From assembly GCA_902826485.1 (NCBI GenBank), contig CADEEZ010000005.1:30061-94060 (forward strand): a stretch of DNA of 64,000 bases. The letters are read 5' to 3'. This DNA comes from an uncultured Gammaproteobacteria bacterium (GTDB lineage Bacteria; Pseudomonadota; Gammaproteobacteria; Berkiellales; Berkiellaceae). The notes under the pieces are model-generated. The model searched no databases and had not been told where the DNA came from. It was given only the letters and a program-made list of their open reading frames with translations. A program made the translations under genes and the position numbers. Below, one piece after another: positions 42,779-52,579 of the stretch. How positions within the stretch are numbered: position 1 is the stretch's first letter; the number at the start of each line of letters is the position of its first letter.

Positions 42779-45139
42779 ATGAACGAGCAGAATAAAACCC
42801 AAACGAATCCACCAGAAGGTGAGGGGGGAGATAATGAACCGAAATCCGTCAGCACCAACAAAGAAAAAGTATTAAAAACGATTAATACGATTGCCCAAAA
42901 AACCAAAGAAATTAAACAATCTTTCATTGATATTCCGGAAGAAAAACCTTTGACGCAACCTAAAAAAGCAGAAAAATTTAAAGGCGATGAAAAATATTGG
43001 GAAATAAAAACAACCCACAGCGTTGCGCACGATCCTTTATTAAGTTGTTTAATCATTTTAACTCGCATAGAACATAACCCTTTTTCACCTGAAACATTAA
43101 TCGCAGGATTACCTCTGGTTGATAATAAGCTTACCCCCGAGCTATTTCTTCGCGCGGCTGAAAGGGCAGGGATGTCAGGTCAAATCGTTAAACGCGAATT
43201 AGGGGATGTCTCTCAATTAGTGTTGCCTGCGGTATTATTACTCAGACACAAACAAGCCTGCATTTTAGTCGAAGTGAACGATGAAGAGCGAAAAGCCAAA
43301 GTGGTTCAACCTGAGACCGGTCAGGGTGAAAAATGGATGAGCATGGATGACTTAGATAAAGAATATACAGGTTATGCCATTTTTACGCGTCCTACTTATC
43401 GTTTTGATCATCGAACAGATGAAAATTTAACCTTAAAACCCCAATCTTGGTTTTGGGGTGTTATCACCAATACATGGCCGTTATATATAGAAGTACTTTT
43501 GGCTTCGTTTTTTATTAATATTTTTGCGATTGCGTCTTCTTTATTTGTGATGAACGTTTACGATCGCGTGGTACCCAATGGGGCGATTGATACTTTGTGG
43601 GTTTTATCGTTAGGCGTTCTGACTGTCTTTACCTTTGATTTTGTCATGAAAATGCTCCGCGGCTATTTTATTGATATCGCAGGGAAAAAAACCGATGTGA
43701 TTTTATCGGCGAATATTTTTGAGCAAATGATGGGAGTCAAAATGGCCGCCAGGCCCGAATCAGTCGGTAACTTTGCGAATAACTTACAACAGTTTGAATC
43801 GTTTCGAGATTTCTTTACCTCTACAACCATCTCTACCTTGGTAGATTTACCTTTTGTGATTTTCTTTTTGATCATTATTGGTTATGTGGGTGGCCTTGTG
43901 GTGGTGGTGCCGATTGTCTGTATTCCGATTGTGATTATTGTGGGCTTAATGATTCAGGGGCCTTTAAACCGAGTTGTAAAAGAATCTTATCGCTACTCGG
44001 GGCAAAAACATGCCATGCTGATTGAAGCGTTGACCGGGGTGGAAACCATTAAAGCCGTCTCAGCCGAATCACCTTTACAAAGAAAATGGGAACATGTTGT
44101 AGGCATGGCCGCAAAATTAGGCACAAAGGTAAGAGGCTTATCTTTAACGGCGATTAACTTTTCTGTCTTTATGCAGCAAATTGCTGGTGTTTTGGTTGTG
44201 GTGCTTGGCGTACATATTATCACCGAAGGTAATATGACCATGGGCGCGCTGATTGCTTGTACGATTTTAACCGGACGGGCGCTTGCCCCTTTATCACAAG
44301 TGGCAGGATTATTAACACGCTATCACCAGTCGCTAGCAGCCCTGAATTCGCTCGATAATGTCATGAAAATGCCAACTGATAGATTAAGAGGCAAAACGCC
44401 TTTGCATCATCCTGTTTTAAGAGGCGATCTTGAATTTAAAAATGTGTCTTTTTTATACCCTAAACAAGCGGTACCCGCTTTAAATAATATTTCTTTTAAA
44501 GTGAATGCAGGCGAAAAAATTGGGATTATTGGTCGAATTGGATCAGGTAAAACCACCATTGAAAAGTTGATTTTGGGTTTGTATCAATCCACAGAAGGCA
44601 CTTTATTAGTCGATGGCATAGAAATCAGCCAATTAGATCCAGCTAACCTACGTAAAAATATTGGCTATGTGCCACAAGATATTATGTTATTTTACGGTAC
44701 GGTAAAAGACAACATTGTATTAGGTGCCCCTTATGTAGATGATACTGAAGTATTAAGAGCTGCCAAAATTGCTGGGGTCACCGATTTTGTGTCAAAACAT
44801 CCTCAAGGGTTTGATATGCCTGTAGGGGAGCGTGGCGAAAAATTATCGGGTGGGCAAAGACAAGCCATTACCGTTGCCAGAGCGTTGATTTCAGATCCAC
44901 CCATTTTGGTGTTAGATGAACCCACCAATATGATGGATAATCGTACGGAAGAGCAATTTAAAGCGCACCTTCAAGAATATGCCGCACATAAAACATTAAT
45001 ATTAGTGACACACAAAGGATCATTGCTTTCAATGGTAGACAGAATTATTTTAATGGACGGTGGCAAAATCATTGCCGATGGCCCTAGAGATTTAGTGTTA
45101 AAAGCCTTAGCCGAAGGCAAATTACATGCGCCTACTTGA
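42779..45139 (+). CDS. Type I secretion ABC transporter with cysteine-less C39-like domain (LssB/LapB type)
   Basis: 786 residues. After a ~60-residue polar, charged N-terminus, residues about 80-205 form a C39-like domain, but the segment aligning with the active cysteine reads DPLLSCLIIL, without the CG pair, so it is a non-peptidase docking domain. Six membrane helices follow (LLASFFINIFAIASSLFVMNVYDRVVPN onward). The ABC domain has GRIGSGKTT, LSGGQRQAITVARAL and ILVLDEPTNMMD. It fits LssB/LapB exporters that secrete large RTX-type adhesins or enzymes. ATG 42779 is preferred over TTG 42773. The HlyD adaptor follows after 18 bp. Confidence 0.92.
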   Translation: MNEQNKTQTNPPEGEGGDNEPKSVSTNKEKVLKTINTIAQKTKEIKQSFIDIPEEKPLTQPKKAEKFKGDEKYWEIKTTHSVAHDPLLSCLIILTRIEHNPFSPETLIAGLPLVDNKLTPELFLRAAERAGMSGQIVKRELGDVSQLVLPAVLLLRHKQACILVEVNDEERKAKVVQPETGQGEKWMSMDDLDKEYTGYAIFTRPTYRFDHRTDENLTLKPQSWFWGVITNTWPLYIEVLLASFFINIFAIASSLFVMNVYDRVVPNGAIDTLWVLSLGVLTVFTFDFVMKMLRGYFIDIAGKKTDVILSANIFEQMMGVKMAARPESVGNFANNLQQFESFRDFFTSTTISTLVDLPFVIFFLIIIGYVGGLVVVVPIVCIPIVIIVGLMIQGPLNRVVKESYRYSGQKHAMLIEALTGVETIKAVSAESPLQRKWEHVVGMAAKLGTKVRGLSLTAINFSVFMQQIAGVLVVVLGVHIITEGNMTMGALIACTILTGRALAPLSQVAGLLTRYHQSLAALNSLDNVMKMPTDRLRGKTPLHHPVLRGDLEFKNVSFLYPKQAVPALNNISFKVNAGEKIGIIGRIGSGKTTIEKLILGLYQSTEGTLLVDGIEISQLDPANLRKNIGYVPQDIMLFYGTVKDNIVLGAPYVDDTEVLRAAKIAGVTDFVSKHPQGFDMPVGERGEKLSGGQRQAITVARALISDPPILVLDEPTNMMDNRTEEQFKAHLQEYAAHKTLILVTHKGSLLSMVDRIILMDGGKIIADGPRDLVLKALAEGKLHAPT

Positions 45140-45157
45140 TAGTGGAAAGATAAGACT

Positions 45158-46489
45158 ATGAAAGACGAAAAGAAAATTGAAGCCTCTGATGTAGAGTTCA
45201 TGACCGATACCACAGCGGCCATGGTGCGCACCACGCCCATTCGTTACCATATGATTTTATGGGTGTCGGTTGCCTTTTTGTTGGTGTTTTTATTATGGGC
45301 CGACAATGCTTCTTTAGAAGAAGTCACACGAGGACAGGGTAAAGTCGTACCATCGAGTAATATGCAAGTGATTCAAAATTTGGAAGGGGGTATTATAAAA
45401 GATATTCGCGTCCGCTCTGGTGATATCGTGGAACAAGATCAAATTTTAATGATCATTGATGATACGCGGTTTGCCTCGTCTTTTAAAGAAGGATTAGGTC
45501 AATTCAATGCATTAAAACTCAAAGTGGCCAGATTAAATGCCGAAGTAGACGGTAAACCGTTTACGATCCCTGAAGATATTGCTAAAAATTATCCTCAACT
45601 TGTGCCCACTGAAACACAATTATATCAATCTAGAATAAATGATCTGAATGTTAAATTAAATTTATTAATCGATCAACAAAATCAACGGGCACAAGAATTA
45701 AAAGAATTACAATCTCGTCAAGATCAACTTAAACGCAGTTATGATTTGGCTAAAAAAGAATTGGATTTAACTCAGCCTTTAGTAAAAGATGGGGCGGTTT
45801 CTCAAGTAGAGTTGTTAAGATTAGAGCGCCAAGTGAATGATTTGCAAGGCGAGCTCTCTGCCAACCAACTTTCTATGCCAAGATTACAATCGGCATTAGA
45901 AAGTGCGGCCAAAAAAATCGATGAGCAAAAAGGCGAATACCGAACCAAAGCACTCGGCGAATTAAACGATGCCAAAGCGGAGCTCTCTAAAATCACTGAA
46001 CAAAATACCGCACTCGAAGACAGAGTAAATCGTACCTTAGTGAGATCACCTGTGAAAGGGACAGTCAATCAGGTTAAGATAAGCACTATTGGGGGTATCG
46101 TTCAACCTGGGCAAGATTTAATCGAAATTGTGCCCCTTGAAGACAGTTTATTAGTCGAAGCGAATGTACGGCCTTCTGATATCGGCTTTTTAAAACCCGG
46201 GTTGGAATCGATGGTTAAATTAACGGCTTACGATTTTGCTATATATGGCGGCTTAAAAGCAGAAGTAGAACGCATCAGCGCAGACACCATTACCAATGAA
46301 AAAGGCGAAAGTTTTTATCAAATTCATGTGAGAACCAAGAAAAATTATATTTTACACAATGGTAAACATTTATTGATTAAACCTGGTATGGCAGTAACAG
46401 TCGATATTAAAACTGGTGAAAAAACAGTATTAGATTATATTCTTAAACCGATTCTTAAAACAAAACAAAATGCATTACGCGAAAGGTAA
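45158..46489 (+). CDS. Type I secretion adaptor (HlyD/LssD/LapC family)
   Basis: 443 residues. A short cytoplasmic N-terminus, one membrane helix (about 30-50, MILWVSVAFLLVFLLWADNAS), the lipoyl half VVPSSNMQVIQNLEGGIIKDIRVRSGDIV, about 180 residues of coiled coil, then RTLVRSPVKGTVNQVKISTIGG and VEANVRPSDIGFLKPGLE of the beta-barrel. LEGGI and APVxG-like segments are the HlyD-family hallmark. It links the exporter to the TolC duct. RBS AAAGA before ATG. LuxR gene follows by 8 bp. Confidence 0.93.
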   Translation: MKDEKKIEASDVEFMTDTTAAMVRTTPIRYHMILWVSVAFLLVFLLWADNASLEEVTRGQGKVVPSSNMQVIQNLEGGIIKDIRVRSGDIVEQDQILMIIDDTRFASSFKEGLGQFNALKLKVARLNAEVDGKPFTIPEDIAKNYPQLVPTETQLYQSRINDLNVKLNLLIDQQNQRAQELKELQSRQDQLKRSYDLAKKELDLTQPLVKDGAVSQVELLRLERQVNDLQGELSANQLSMPRLQSALESAAKKIDEQKGEYRTKALGELNDAKAELSKITEQNTALEDRVNRTLVRSPVKGTVNQVKISTIGGIVQPGQDLIEIVPLEDSLLVEANVRPSDIGFLKPGLESMVKLTAYDFAIYGGLKAEVERISADTITNEKGESFYQIHVRTKKNYILHNGKHLLIKPGMAVTVDIKTGEKTVLDYILKPILKTKQNALRER

Positions 46490-46497
46490 AAACGGCT

Positions 46498-47175
46498 ATG
46501 TTGCTCATTGCAACTCAAGAAGGTGAACTCGCCCAATTTTGGTCGGAAGCGCTTTCGCCTGAATATACCGTATATGAACCTTTTGTTAAAGAATATAAAA
46601 ATTTAGAATTGGTATTAAAAAAAAATCAAATTGATGTTTTATTGTTAGATGCCCATATTCTTCCTTCTGAGGGAATCAACCAACTTTCTGAGTTAATAGC
46701 TTGTCAAAACAATATCAAGATTATTTTATTAGTAGATACCCATCTGCCAGAAGAAGAACTTTCTGCTATTATTTTTGGAGCAAAGGCATACTGTCTTAAA
46801 AACACCTCCATTGAAATTTTGAAAAAAGTTATCAAAAAAATCTCAGAGGGAGAGTTGTGGGTAGATAGAAAATTTGTGACAAGGTTGTTGGGTTCATTAG
46901 AAGAATTAACCAAAGCTAAACACAAAGAAGCCGTTTATTTAGATAGCGGCTATGATTCTCTCACCCCAAGAGAAAAAGAGATCGCGCATTTAGTCGCCAC
47001 AGGTTATCCCAATAGAAAAATTGCCAATGCTTTAAATATTTCTGAAAGAACCGTCAAAGCACATTTGGGCGTCATTTTCAGAAAATTAAACATCAGCGAT
47101 CGCTTACAGTTAGCTTTGTATATTACTAAGTTTATGCAAGTCGGTGGTATATGGAGTGGAAAACCCCCTGGCTAA
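46498..47175 (+). CDS. LuxR-family response regulator with atypical receiver
   Basis: 225 residues. The receiver-like half has a plausible phosphorylation site Asp51 (VLLLDAHIL) and the lysine-containing segment AYCLKNTS, but the acidic pair expected near residues 8-10 is replaced (TQEGE), so Mg2+ binding may be altered. The C-terminal LuxR/GerE helix-turn-helix is intact (LTPREKEIAHLVATGYPNRKIANALNISERTVKAHL). Encoded 8 bp after the adaptor and 137 bp before tolC, so it is part of the secretion operon and probably controls it or an associated surface programme. Confidence 0.9.
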   Translation: MLLIATQEGELAQFWSEALSPEYTVYEPFVKEYKNLELVLKKNQIDVLLLDAHILPSEGINQLSELIACQNNIKIILLVDTHLPEEELSAIIFGAKAYCLKNTSIEILKKVIKKISEGELWVDRKFVTRLLGSLEELTKAKHKEAVYLDSGYDSLTPREKEIAHLVATGYPNRKIANALNISERTVKAHLGVIFRKLNISDRLQLALYITKFMQVGGIWSGKPPG

Positions 47176-47312
47176 ATCTCATCCTTGTGTTTACAATTTA
47201 TAAAGGTAATAGAATTCACAAAACTGTTTTTATATACAGAATATATAAACCCGGTTAAGTTTCTGTTACAGTCATATTTCACTCGAACACACGGAAGATG
47301 GACGACATTGCT

Positions 47313-48674
47313 ATGACAACAAAAATTTTTACTAGAACCTTAATCGGTTTGGGCCTAATCAGTGGAGCGGTTTTTTCTTGCTCTGTTCAGGCACATACCT
47401 TATCTGAAGCCGTTGCCCAAGCAGTGTTAATGGGGCCGGATGTGGCAATTCAAGCAAACAAGAAAAATCAATTTAATCACAGACTCAGACAAGCCTATGC
47501 GGGTTATTTACCCACGTTAGATGTCAATGGTGCCATCGGCAGAGAGCACAGTGACAACCCGACTACACGGGGTGCAAATAATGATGGTGGCTCAACAACC
47601 TTAACGCGTACAGAATTAAACATCACAGCCCGTCAAATGTTGTTTGATGGCTTTGCTGTTAAAAACGATGCTGAAGGCAGAATGACGCAAATTAGAGCAG
47701 AAGCTTGGCGTACGAATGGTACAGCGCAAGATACTGCGGCTCAAGTCGTTCAACAATATCTTGAAGTTTTACTCCAAAGAAAATTAGTGACTTTGGCTAA
47801 GTATAATTTAGATGCCCATGAAAGAATCAATGGCCAAATTGAAAAACGCAGTGAAGGTGGGGTGGGTCGTAGAGCCGATCTTGATCAAGCTGAAGGCCGT
47901 TTAGCATTAGCGAGAACAAACCTTATTTCAGCTCAGTCTCAACTAAGAGATGCGCAAACACGTTACGAAAGATTAGTGGGATTGCCTGCAGAAGGCTTAG
48001 TACAACCTTCTGTACCAGATATGGGCTTTCCTGAAAACGAACGTGCTGCGGTTGCACTCGGTTTAAACAATAATCCTATTTTACGTTCTGCCATTGGGGA
48101 TGTGAGTGCGGTACGTTCAGCTAGAAAATTAGCCCAAGCCAATTTTTTCCCTCGTTTCGATTTAGAAGCAAGTTTAGGACGTAACCATAATATTGATGGT
48201 TCACCTGGTGATAACGATGATTTCTCTGTCATGTTAAGAGGTCGTTATAATGTGTTCAAAGGTGGCGCAGATATTGGTAAAGTGAATGAAGAATGCTGGC
48301 GTATTCAAGAAGCGCAAGAAGTTCGTAATCGTGCGCATCGTGAAACACAACAAGCTGTTGAGTTAGCTTGGAACTTATTCACCACAGCCAGAAGCCAACA
48401 GAAGTTCATGAAAGCGCATATGGATGCCTCTGAAAGAACACGTGATGCTTACTTAAAACAATTCAATATTGGCCAAAGAACGTTGTTAGACGTGTTAGAC
48501 TCTGAAAATGAGTTATACAGTTCTAGAACACGTTATGTACAAGCCAAAAATGATGAATTATTTGGTAAGTATCGTCTGCTAAGCCATCTTGGCATGTTAG
48601 TAGAATGTTTAGGGGTAGAATTACCAGAAGCCGCTAAATTAAAAGAGCCTAAGTTGTTTTCCTTAGATTCTTAA
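47313..48674 (+). CDS. TolC-family outer-membrane protein of the type I secretion locus
   Basis: About 453 residues with signal peptide (RTLIGLGLISGAVFSCSVQA). Two OEP repeats of coiled coil; PRFDLEASLGRNHN and FNIGQRTLLDVLDSENELYSSRTRYVQAK are the family's hairpin segments. It is the TolC type that pairs with LapBC/LssBD. ATG 47313 leads straight into the signal peptide; ATG 47298 is an in-frame alternative preceded at too short a distance by GGAAG. A strong terminator follows. Confidence 0.92.
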   Translation: MTTKIFTRTLIGLGLISGAVFSCSVQAHTLSEAVAQAVLMGPDVAIQANKKNQFNHRLRQAYAGYLPTLDVNGAIGREHSDNPTTRGANNDGGSTTLTRTELNITARQMLFDGFAVKNDAEGRMTQIRAEAWRTNGTAQDTAAQVVQQYLEVLLQRKLVTLAKYNLDAHERINGQIEKRSEGGVGRRADLDQAEGRLALARTNLISAQSQLRDAQTRYERLVGLPAEGLVQPSVPDMGFPENERAAVALGLNNNPILRSAIGDVSAVRSARKLAQANFFPRFDLEASLGRNHNIDGSPGDNDDFSVMLRGRYNVFKGGADIGKVNEECWRIQEAQEVRNRAHRETQQAVELAWNLFTTARSQQKFMKAHMDASERTRDAYLKQFNIGQRTLLDVLDSENELYSSRTRYVQAKNDELFGKYRLLSHLGMLVECLGVELPEAAKLKEPKLFSLDS

Positions 48675-48694
48675 TTTTTAAAGCAATTATAAAG

Positions 48695-48720
48695 AAGGGG
48701 CTAATCAGCCCCTTTTTTTT
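48695..48720 (+). terminator. Intrinsic terminator between tolC and the LapD-like gene
   Basis: AAGGGGCT-AATC-AGCCCCTT with a run of T, ending 12 bp before the next ATG. Because the next gene starts so close, its transcription must come from read-through or from a promoter inside or before tolC. Confidence 0.9.
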
Positions 48721-48732
48721 ATCAGGTGAACC

Positions 48733-50670
48733 ATGACATTATCGAGACAATTATTTCTCGCCGTTTTTCTTACCTTATTTGGCCTATTTGCGGGAATGAG
48801 TTATTTTACCTTAGTGAATACGCAAAAATTTCTTCAATATCAATTGACTCAAAATGCGCAAAATACAGCAAATTTATTAGGTTTGTCCCTTTCTACGAGT
48901 TTAAAAAACGATGATTTAGACTCGGCCAAAAGAATAAGCCATGTATTATTTGGTTCTGGCTATTATCAAAATATTAAAATGGTCTCAGGCAATGGCGTGG
49001 TGTTGATTGATTTGGTGAATAAACAAGATGCCTACGATGTACCAGACTGGTTCGAAAATTTAGTTAAGATTAATCCCCCCATAAAAGAAGCCGTTATCTC
49101 AGATGGGGTGACCGCATTTGGCAAAGTTTTTGTACAATGTCATCCTGGTTATGCCCATGAACAAATCTTTGAAAACATGCAAGGCGGTTTATATTGGCTT
49201 ATTTGCATCACTTTTTTAGTGATGACCGTAGGTTATTTTATTTTGTATGTTTTGCTTAGACCCTTACGGGAAATTAAAAAACAAGCAAAATTAATGGCAA
49301 AAAAACAGTTTTATGTCATTAAATTTATGCCTTGGGCAAGCGATTTAAAAGCCGTGGTGGTGGCCATGAATCACTTGTCCATTCGGCTGAGCAAACTGTT
49401 CGATAGGCAACAAAAGCTCGCTAAATACCTGCAAGAAAAGGCGTATCATGATACGTTAACAGGGCTAAAAAATACCTTTTGGCTTAGGCATAAATTTTAT
49501 CAGCTACGAAAAAGTGGCGAAGCCTGCACCGGGTTGTTTGCTTTGTTAGAACTCGCCAATTTTAAATCTTATAATAATGAGTTTGGTCGAGTGGCAGGGG
49601 ATCAACTTCTGATTCAAACCGCACGTCTATTGGAAACCAATTTTAAAGCCGAAGTAAACCCCATTATTGCTCGGACAGAAGGCGCTTGTTTTGCCATACT
49701 TTTGCTTAATAAAACCCCTGAAGACACCGAGATCATTGCTGCACAAATAACGGGTTTGTTTAAGCAGTATACCCAAATGGCCATTATTTCTTCAAACAAT
49801 ATAGGCCATGTAGGGCTCACGATTTTTGATTACAGTGAAAAAGAATCGGTTATTCAGAAAAAAGCCAATCGTGCGCTTACTCAAGCCAGGCTACAAGCAC
49901 CCAATAGTTCGGTGATATACCATTCTACACAACAAGAAGAAGAAACGAAGCTAAAAACCGATACACAATGGAAAAAAACATTAGAGCGATGCCTAAAAGA
50001 AAATAAATTGAGTTGCCATTTTGAACCCATTATTATGTATGGCCATTCTGCTAATGTGTATGTGGAGACATTGGCAAGGCTTCATCTTTCTGAAAACAAT
50101 GTATTGCCTGCTCGTGAATGGATACATGAAGCAAAAAAATGTCGTCTGATTCATTCGGTTGATTTAATGATTTTTTCACGCGTAATAGAAAAAGTAAAAT
50201 CTGAATTTGAAAAAAATAAATTTTATTTTATTAATTTATCAAGTGATACATTATTAAAACCCTTGTTTTTAGAAGATATGTTGAGCCGACTCTCTGGGCT
50301 TGGGCAATTAAAAGAAAACTTAATTATCGAAATGTCAGAATATGATTTACTTCAATATTTAACTTTACTCAAACCCATATTGGAAAAGTTTGTTCATGCG
50401 GGGTTGGGTTTGTCGATAGATCATTTTGGTGCAAGTCTTAACCAACTACATTATCTTCAAGAAGTGATGCCCAATTATATTAAAATCGATTCGAGCTTTA
50501 CCCAAGACATTACTCTTCGCACTGAAAATCAAATTTTGGTGAAAACCTTCATAGATATTGCACACAGTGTGAAAGCAAAAGCCATTGCTCAAAATCTTGA
50601 AAATAAACAAGATGAGGGTACTCTCCAAAAGCTGGGTATTGACGGTATTATGGGTAATATAATAAGCTGA
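48733..50670 (+). CDS. LapD-like membrane c-di-GMP receptor (degenerate GGDEF/EAL)
   Basis: 645 residues. Membrane helix 6-27, a periplasmic LapD/MoxY-type domain (30-150), second helix (about 155-178), HAMP (LLRPLREIKKQA), then a GGDEF-like domain starting KAYHDTLTGLKN in which the active motif is EGACF, and an EAL-like domain with VETLARL for EALLR and DHFGAS for DDFG(T/S). Both domains should thus be inactive but able to bind, as in LapD, which senses c-di-GMP and restrains the LapG protease. Beside a LapBC/LssBD-type exporter this suggests inside-out control of a secreted adhesin; no lapG or adhesin gene is in the window. RBS AGGTGA. Confidence 0.9.
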   Translation: MTLSRQLFLAVFLTLFGLFAGMSYFTLVNTQKFLQYQLTQNAQNTANLLGLSLSTSLKNDDLDSAKRISHVLFGSGYYQNIKMVSGNGVVLIDLVNKQDAYDVPDWFENLVKINPPIKEAVISDGVTAFGKVFVQCHPGYAHEQIFENMQGGLYWLICITFLVMTVGYFILYVLLRPLREIKKQAKLMAKKQFYVIKFMPWASDLKAVVVAMNHLSIRLSKLFDRQQKLAKYLQEKAYHDTLTGLKNTFWLRHKFYQLRKSGEACTGLFALLELANFKSYNNEFGRVAGDQLLIQTARLLETNFKAEVNPIIARTEGACFAILLLNKTPEDTEIIAAQITGLFKQYTQMAIISSNNIGHVGLTIFDYSEKESVIQKKANRALTQARLQAPNSSVIYHSTQQEEETKLKTDTQWKKTLERCLKENKLSCHFEPIIMYGHSANVYVETLARLHLSENNVLPAREWIHEAKKCRLIHSVDLMIFSRVIEKVKSEFEKNKFYFINLSSDTLLKPLFLEDMLSRLSGLGQLKENLIIEMSEYDLLQYLTLLKPILEKFVHAGLGLSIDHFGASLNQLHYLQEVMPNYIKIDSSFTQDITLRTENQILVKTFIDIAHSVKAKAIAQNLENKQDEGTLQKLGIDGIMGNIIS

Positions 50671-50828
50671 TTAACTTGGTTTTTTAAACATCTTGCGTTC
50701 GTCTCTGTAATAACGTAAGGTGCATACCTTCGTAATTTTTCATGGACTGAATCATTGTTGGCCGGACTGCCCCAGGTTTTTTGAGACCATTTATCTTAAA
50801 CTTACATATAAATAGGGTTAGGTAGTGC

Positions 50829-52160
50829 ATGGAAAAAGGGGGAGTCACCTTGTCAGGTCATTCTAGTTATACGCCTCAGCCAACGGTGAGTGGCATTTGG
50901 TCAGTACTGGCGTGGGTTATTTGCCTGCTGGCTGCATTATTCTATTGTTACGAGTACCTCCTTCGTATTTCCCCTAACGTCATGGTTCCTGAGCTCATGA
51001 AGGCCTTTAATGTCCCTACAGCAGATGGGGTGGCGGCTTTGGTCGGCTACTATTACTATGCCTATACACCCATGCAAATCCCCGTAGGGCTGCTTCTAGA
51101 TAAATATGGCCCCCGCAGAATATTAACGTTGGCAACCTTATGCTGCGCCATTGGCGCGGTATTTTTTGCAACGACCTCCAGTTATGCGGTTGCGGCCATT
51201 GCTCGATTCTTTATTGGGTTTGGATCTGCCTTTGCTTTTGTTGGAGTACTAAAGGTTGCCACTATTTGGTTACCGCCTAACCGCTTTGCCTTTATCTCTG
51301 GCTTTACCACCGCATTAGGGATGTTAGGTGGCATGTTTGGTAATTGGAGCATGAACAAAATGGTCGCCACCATGGGCTGGGATGGTACGCTCAGTTATTT
51401 TGGTTGGTTTGGTTTTGTCGTGGTGCCCATTATGTGGTTACTCATACGCGACGTGCCTAATTTTAAAAGCAAATCCATTCAACGCGTAGAGACGACTTTT
51501 AAGCAATTGGGCACTGATTTCATTACCCTTTGTAAAAATCCTCAAATTTGGATTAATGGGCTGATAGGTGGCTTTATTATGATGCCAACCATGGTATTTG
51601 CAGAACTTTGGGGTGGTGAATACGTACAACAAGTTTATGGCATAGATAAAGACATGGCCATTCAACTGGTGACGATGATATTGCTGGGCTGGGCCATAGG
51701 GGGGCCGATTGCCGGGATGATTTCAGATAAGATGAATAACCGTCGTATGCCTTTAGTCATTGGGGCTTTGCTGGGTGCTTTACTGACCTCTCTATTTATT
51801 TGTCTGCAAATCACTTCAATTTGGATGATCGGGGGTTTGCTGTTTCTTTTAGGCGCATTTTCTAGTGTAGAAAATATTTGTTTTGCGGTGAGTAAAGAAA
51901 TTTCAGCGCCTCAAGTAGCCGGTAGCGCCATTGCCACAACGAATTTTATTGTGGTGTTAGTGGGCATGATTTTTCAGCGAGCAGCTAGTAAGTTAATAGA
52001 CTTTTTCTGGACTGGTGCGATTAATCCAGATGGTACTCCGTTGTACACACCCGAAGTATTTCAATACACCATGTTGATTATGCCCGTTGGCCTCGTGATA
52101 GCGGCCCTCATGGCTTATTTTTGGTTGGAAGAATCGGGTAAAACCCTTATCAAAAAATAA
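50829..52160 (+). CDS. MFS transporter
   Basis: 443 residues, twelve membrane helices. YCYEYLLRISPNVMVPELMKAF after TM1 and IPVGLLLDKYGPRRILTLA in loop 2-3, GFGSAFAFVGVLKVA in TM4. It belongs to the same group as the carrier at 11850-13148. An alternative start is the TTG at 50850. It precedes a small lipoprotein gene by 25 bp on the same strand. Confidence 0.92.
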   Translation: MEKGGVTLSGHSSYTPQPTVSGIWSVLAWVICLLAALFYCYEYLLRISPNVMVPELMKAFNVPTADGVAALVGYYYYAYTPMQIPVGLLLDKYGPRRILTLATLCCAIGAVFFATTSSYAVAAIARFFIGFGSAFAFVGVLKVATIWLPPNRFAFISGFTTALGMLGGMFGNWSMNKMVATMGWDGTLSYFGWFGFVVVPIMWLLIRDVPNFKSKSIQRVETTFKQLGTDFITLCKNPQIWINGLIGGFIMMPTMVFAELWGGEYVQQVYGIDKDMAIQLVTMILLGWAIGGPIAGMISDKMNNRRMPLVIGALLGALLTSLFICLQITSIWMIGGLLFLLGAFSSVENICFAVSKEISAPQVAGSAIATTNFIVVLVGMIFQRAASKLIDFFWTGAINPDGTPLYTPEVFQYTMLIMPVGLVIAALMAYFWLEESGKTLIKK

Positions 52161-52185
52161 CTTAATTTCCAGGGACGGATAAAAA

Positions 52186-52506
52186 ATGAAAAAAATTTTA
52201 TTGATGACCTTAATCGGTTTTTTTATTTCTGGCTGTGCCTTTGAGCCCACTTATCGGGGGCAAAAAGTCCACCCCGCCTATCCCGAAATGGTTAAGCAGT
52301 GTGAATTTGTGGGTGAAGTCACCGGATGCTCACATTATTCTTATACTCCTTTTGGTCGTCAATATGCAAAATATCGTGCCATGGATGAGGCGGCCCGAAT
52401 TGGCGCCACGCATATCGTATGGGAAGCCATGACCACGGGTGTTCATCCCACTGCGTATGGCAGAGCCTATCGTTGTCCTTGTCCTCACAAATTGGGTTGC
52501 GTTTAG
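52186..52506 (+). CDS. Small DUF4156-like lipoprotein
   Basis: 106 residues. Lipoprotein signal with lipobox ISGC (Cys17). The body (CEFVGEVTGCSHY..., AMDEAARIGATHIVWE, AYRCP) matches the pattern of DUF4156 lipoproteins: a 'GxVxG' strand, then an N/A-x-A-x-x-x-GA-x-H-I/V segment and a YxCP end. Eight cysteines in all, several near the C-terminus. Function unknown. AGGGACGG lies 10 nt before the ATG. Confidence 0.85.
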   Translation: MKKILLMTLIGFFISGCAFEPTYRGQKVHPAYPEMVKQCEFVGEVTGCSHYSYTPFGRQYAKYRAMDEAARIGATHIVWEAMTTGVHPTAYGRAYRCPCPHKLGCV

Positions 52507-52579
52507 TTGGCATAAAATTTACTCTCAATGCTTAAAATGGTATTTTAACCTAAAATTTTAAGCCGTCAGGGTAGACAAA

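Noticed and set aside
46498-47175. Quorum-sensing LuxR receptor
   Set aside because: The N-terminal half is receiver-like, not an autoinducer-binding domain.
50668-50790. Minus-strand short ORF ending ...LTLLQRRTQDV in the spacer before the MFS gene
   Set aside because: No start context and no recognisable family; the spacer is only 158 bp.
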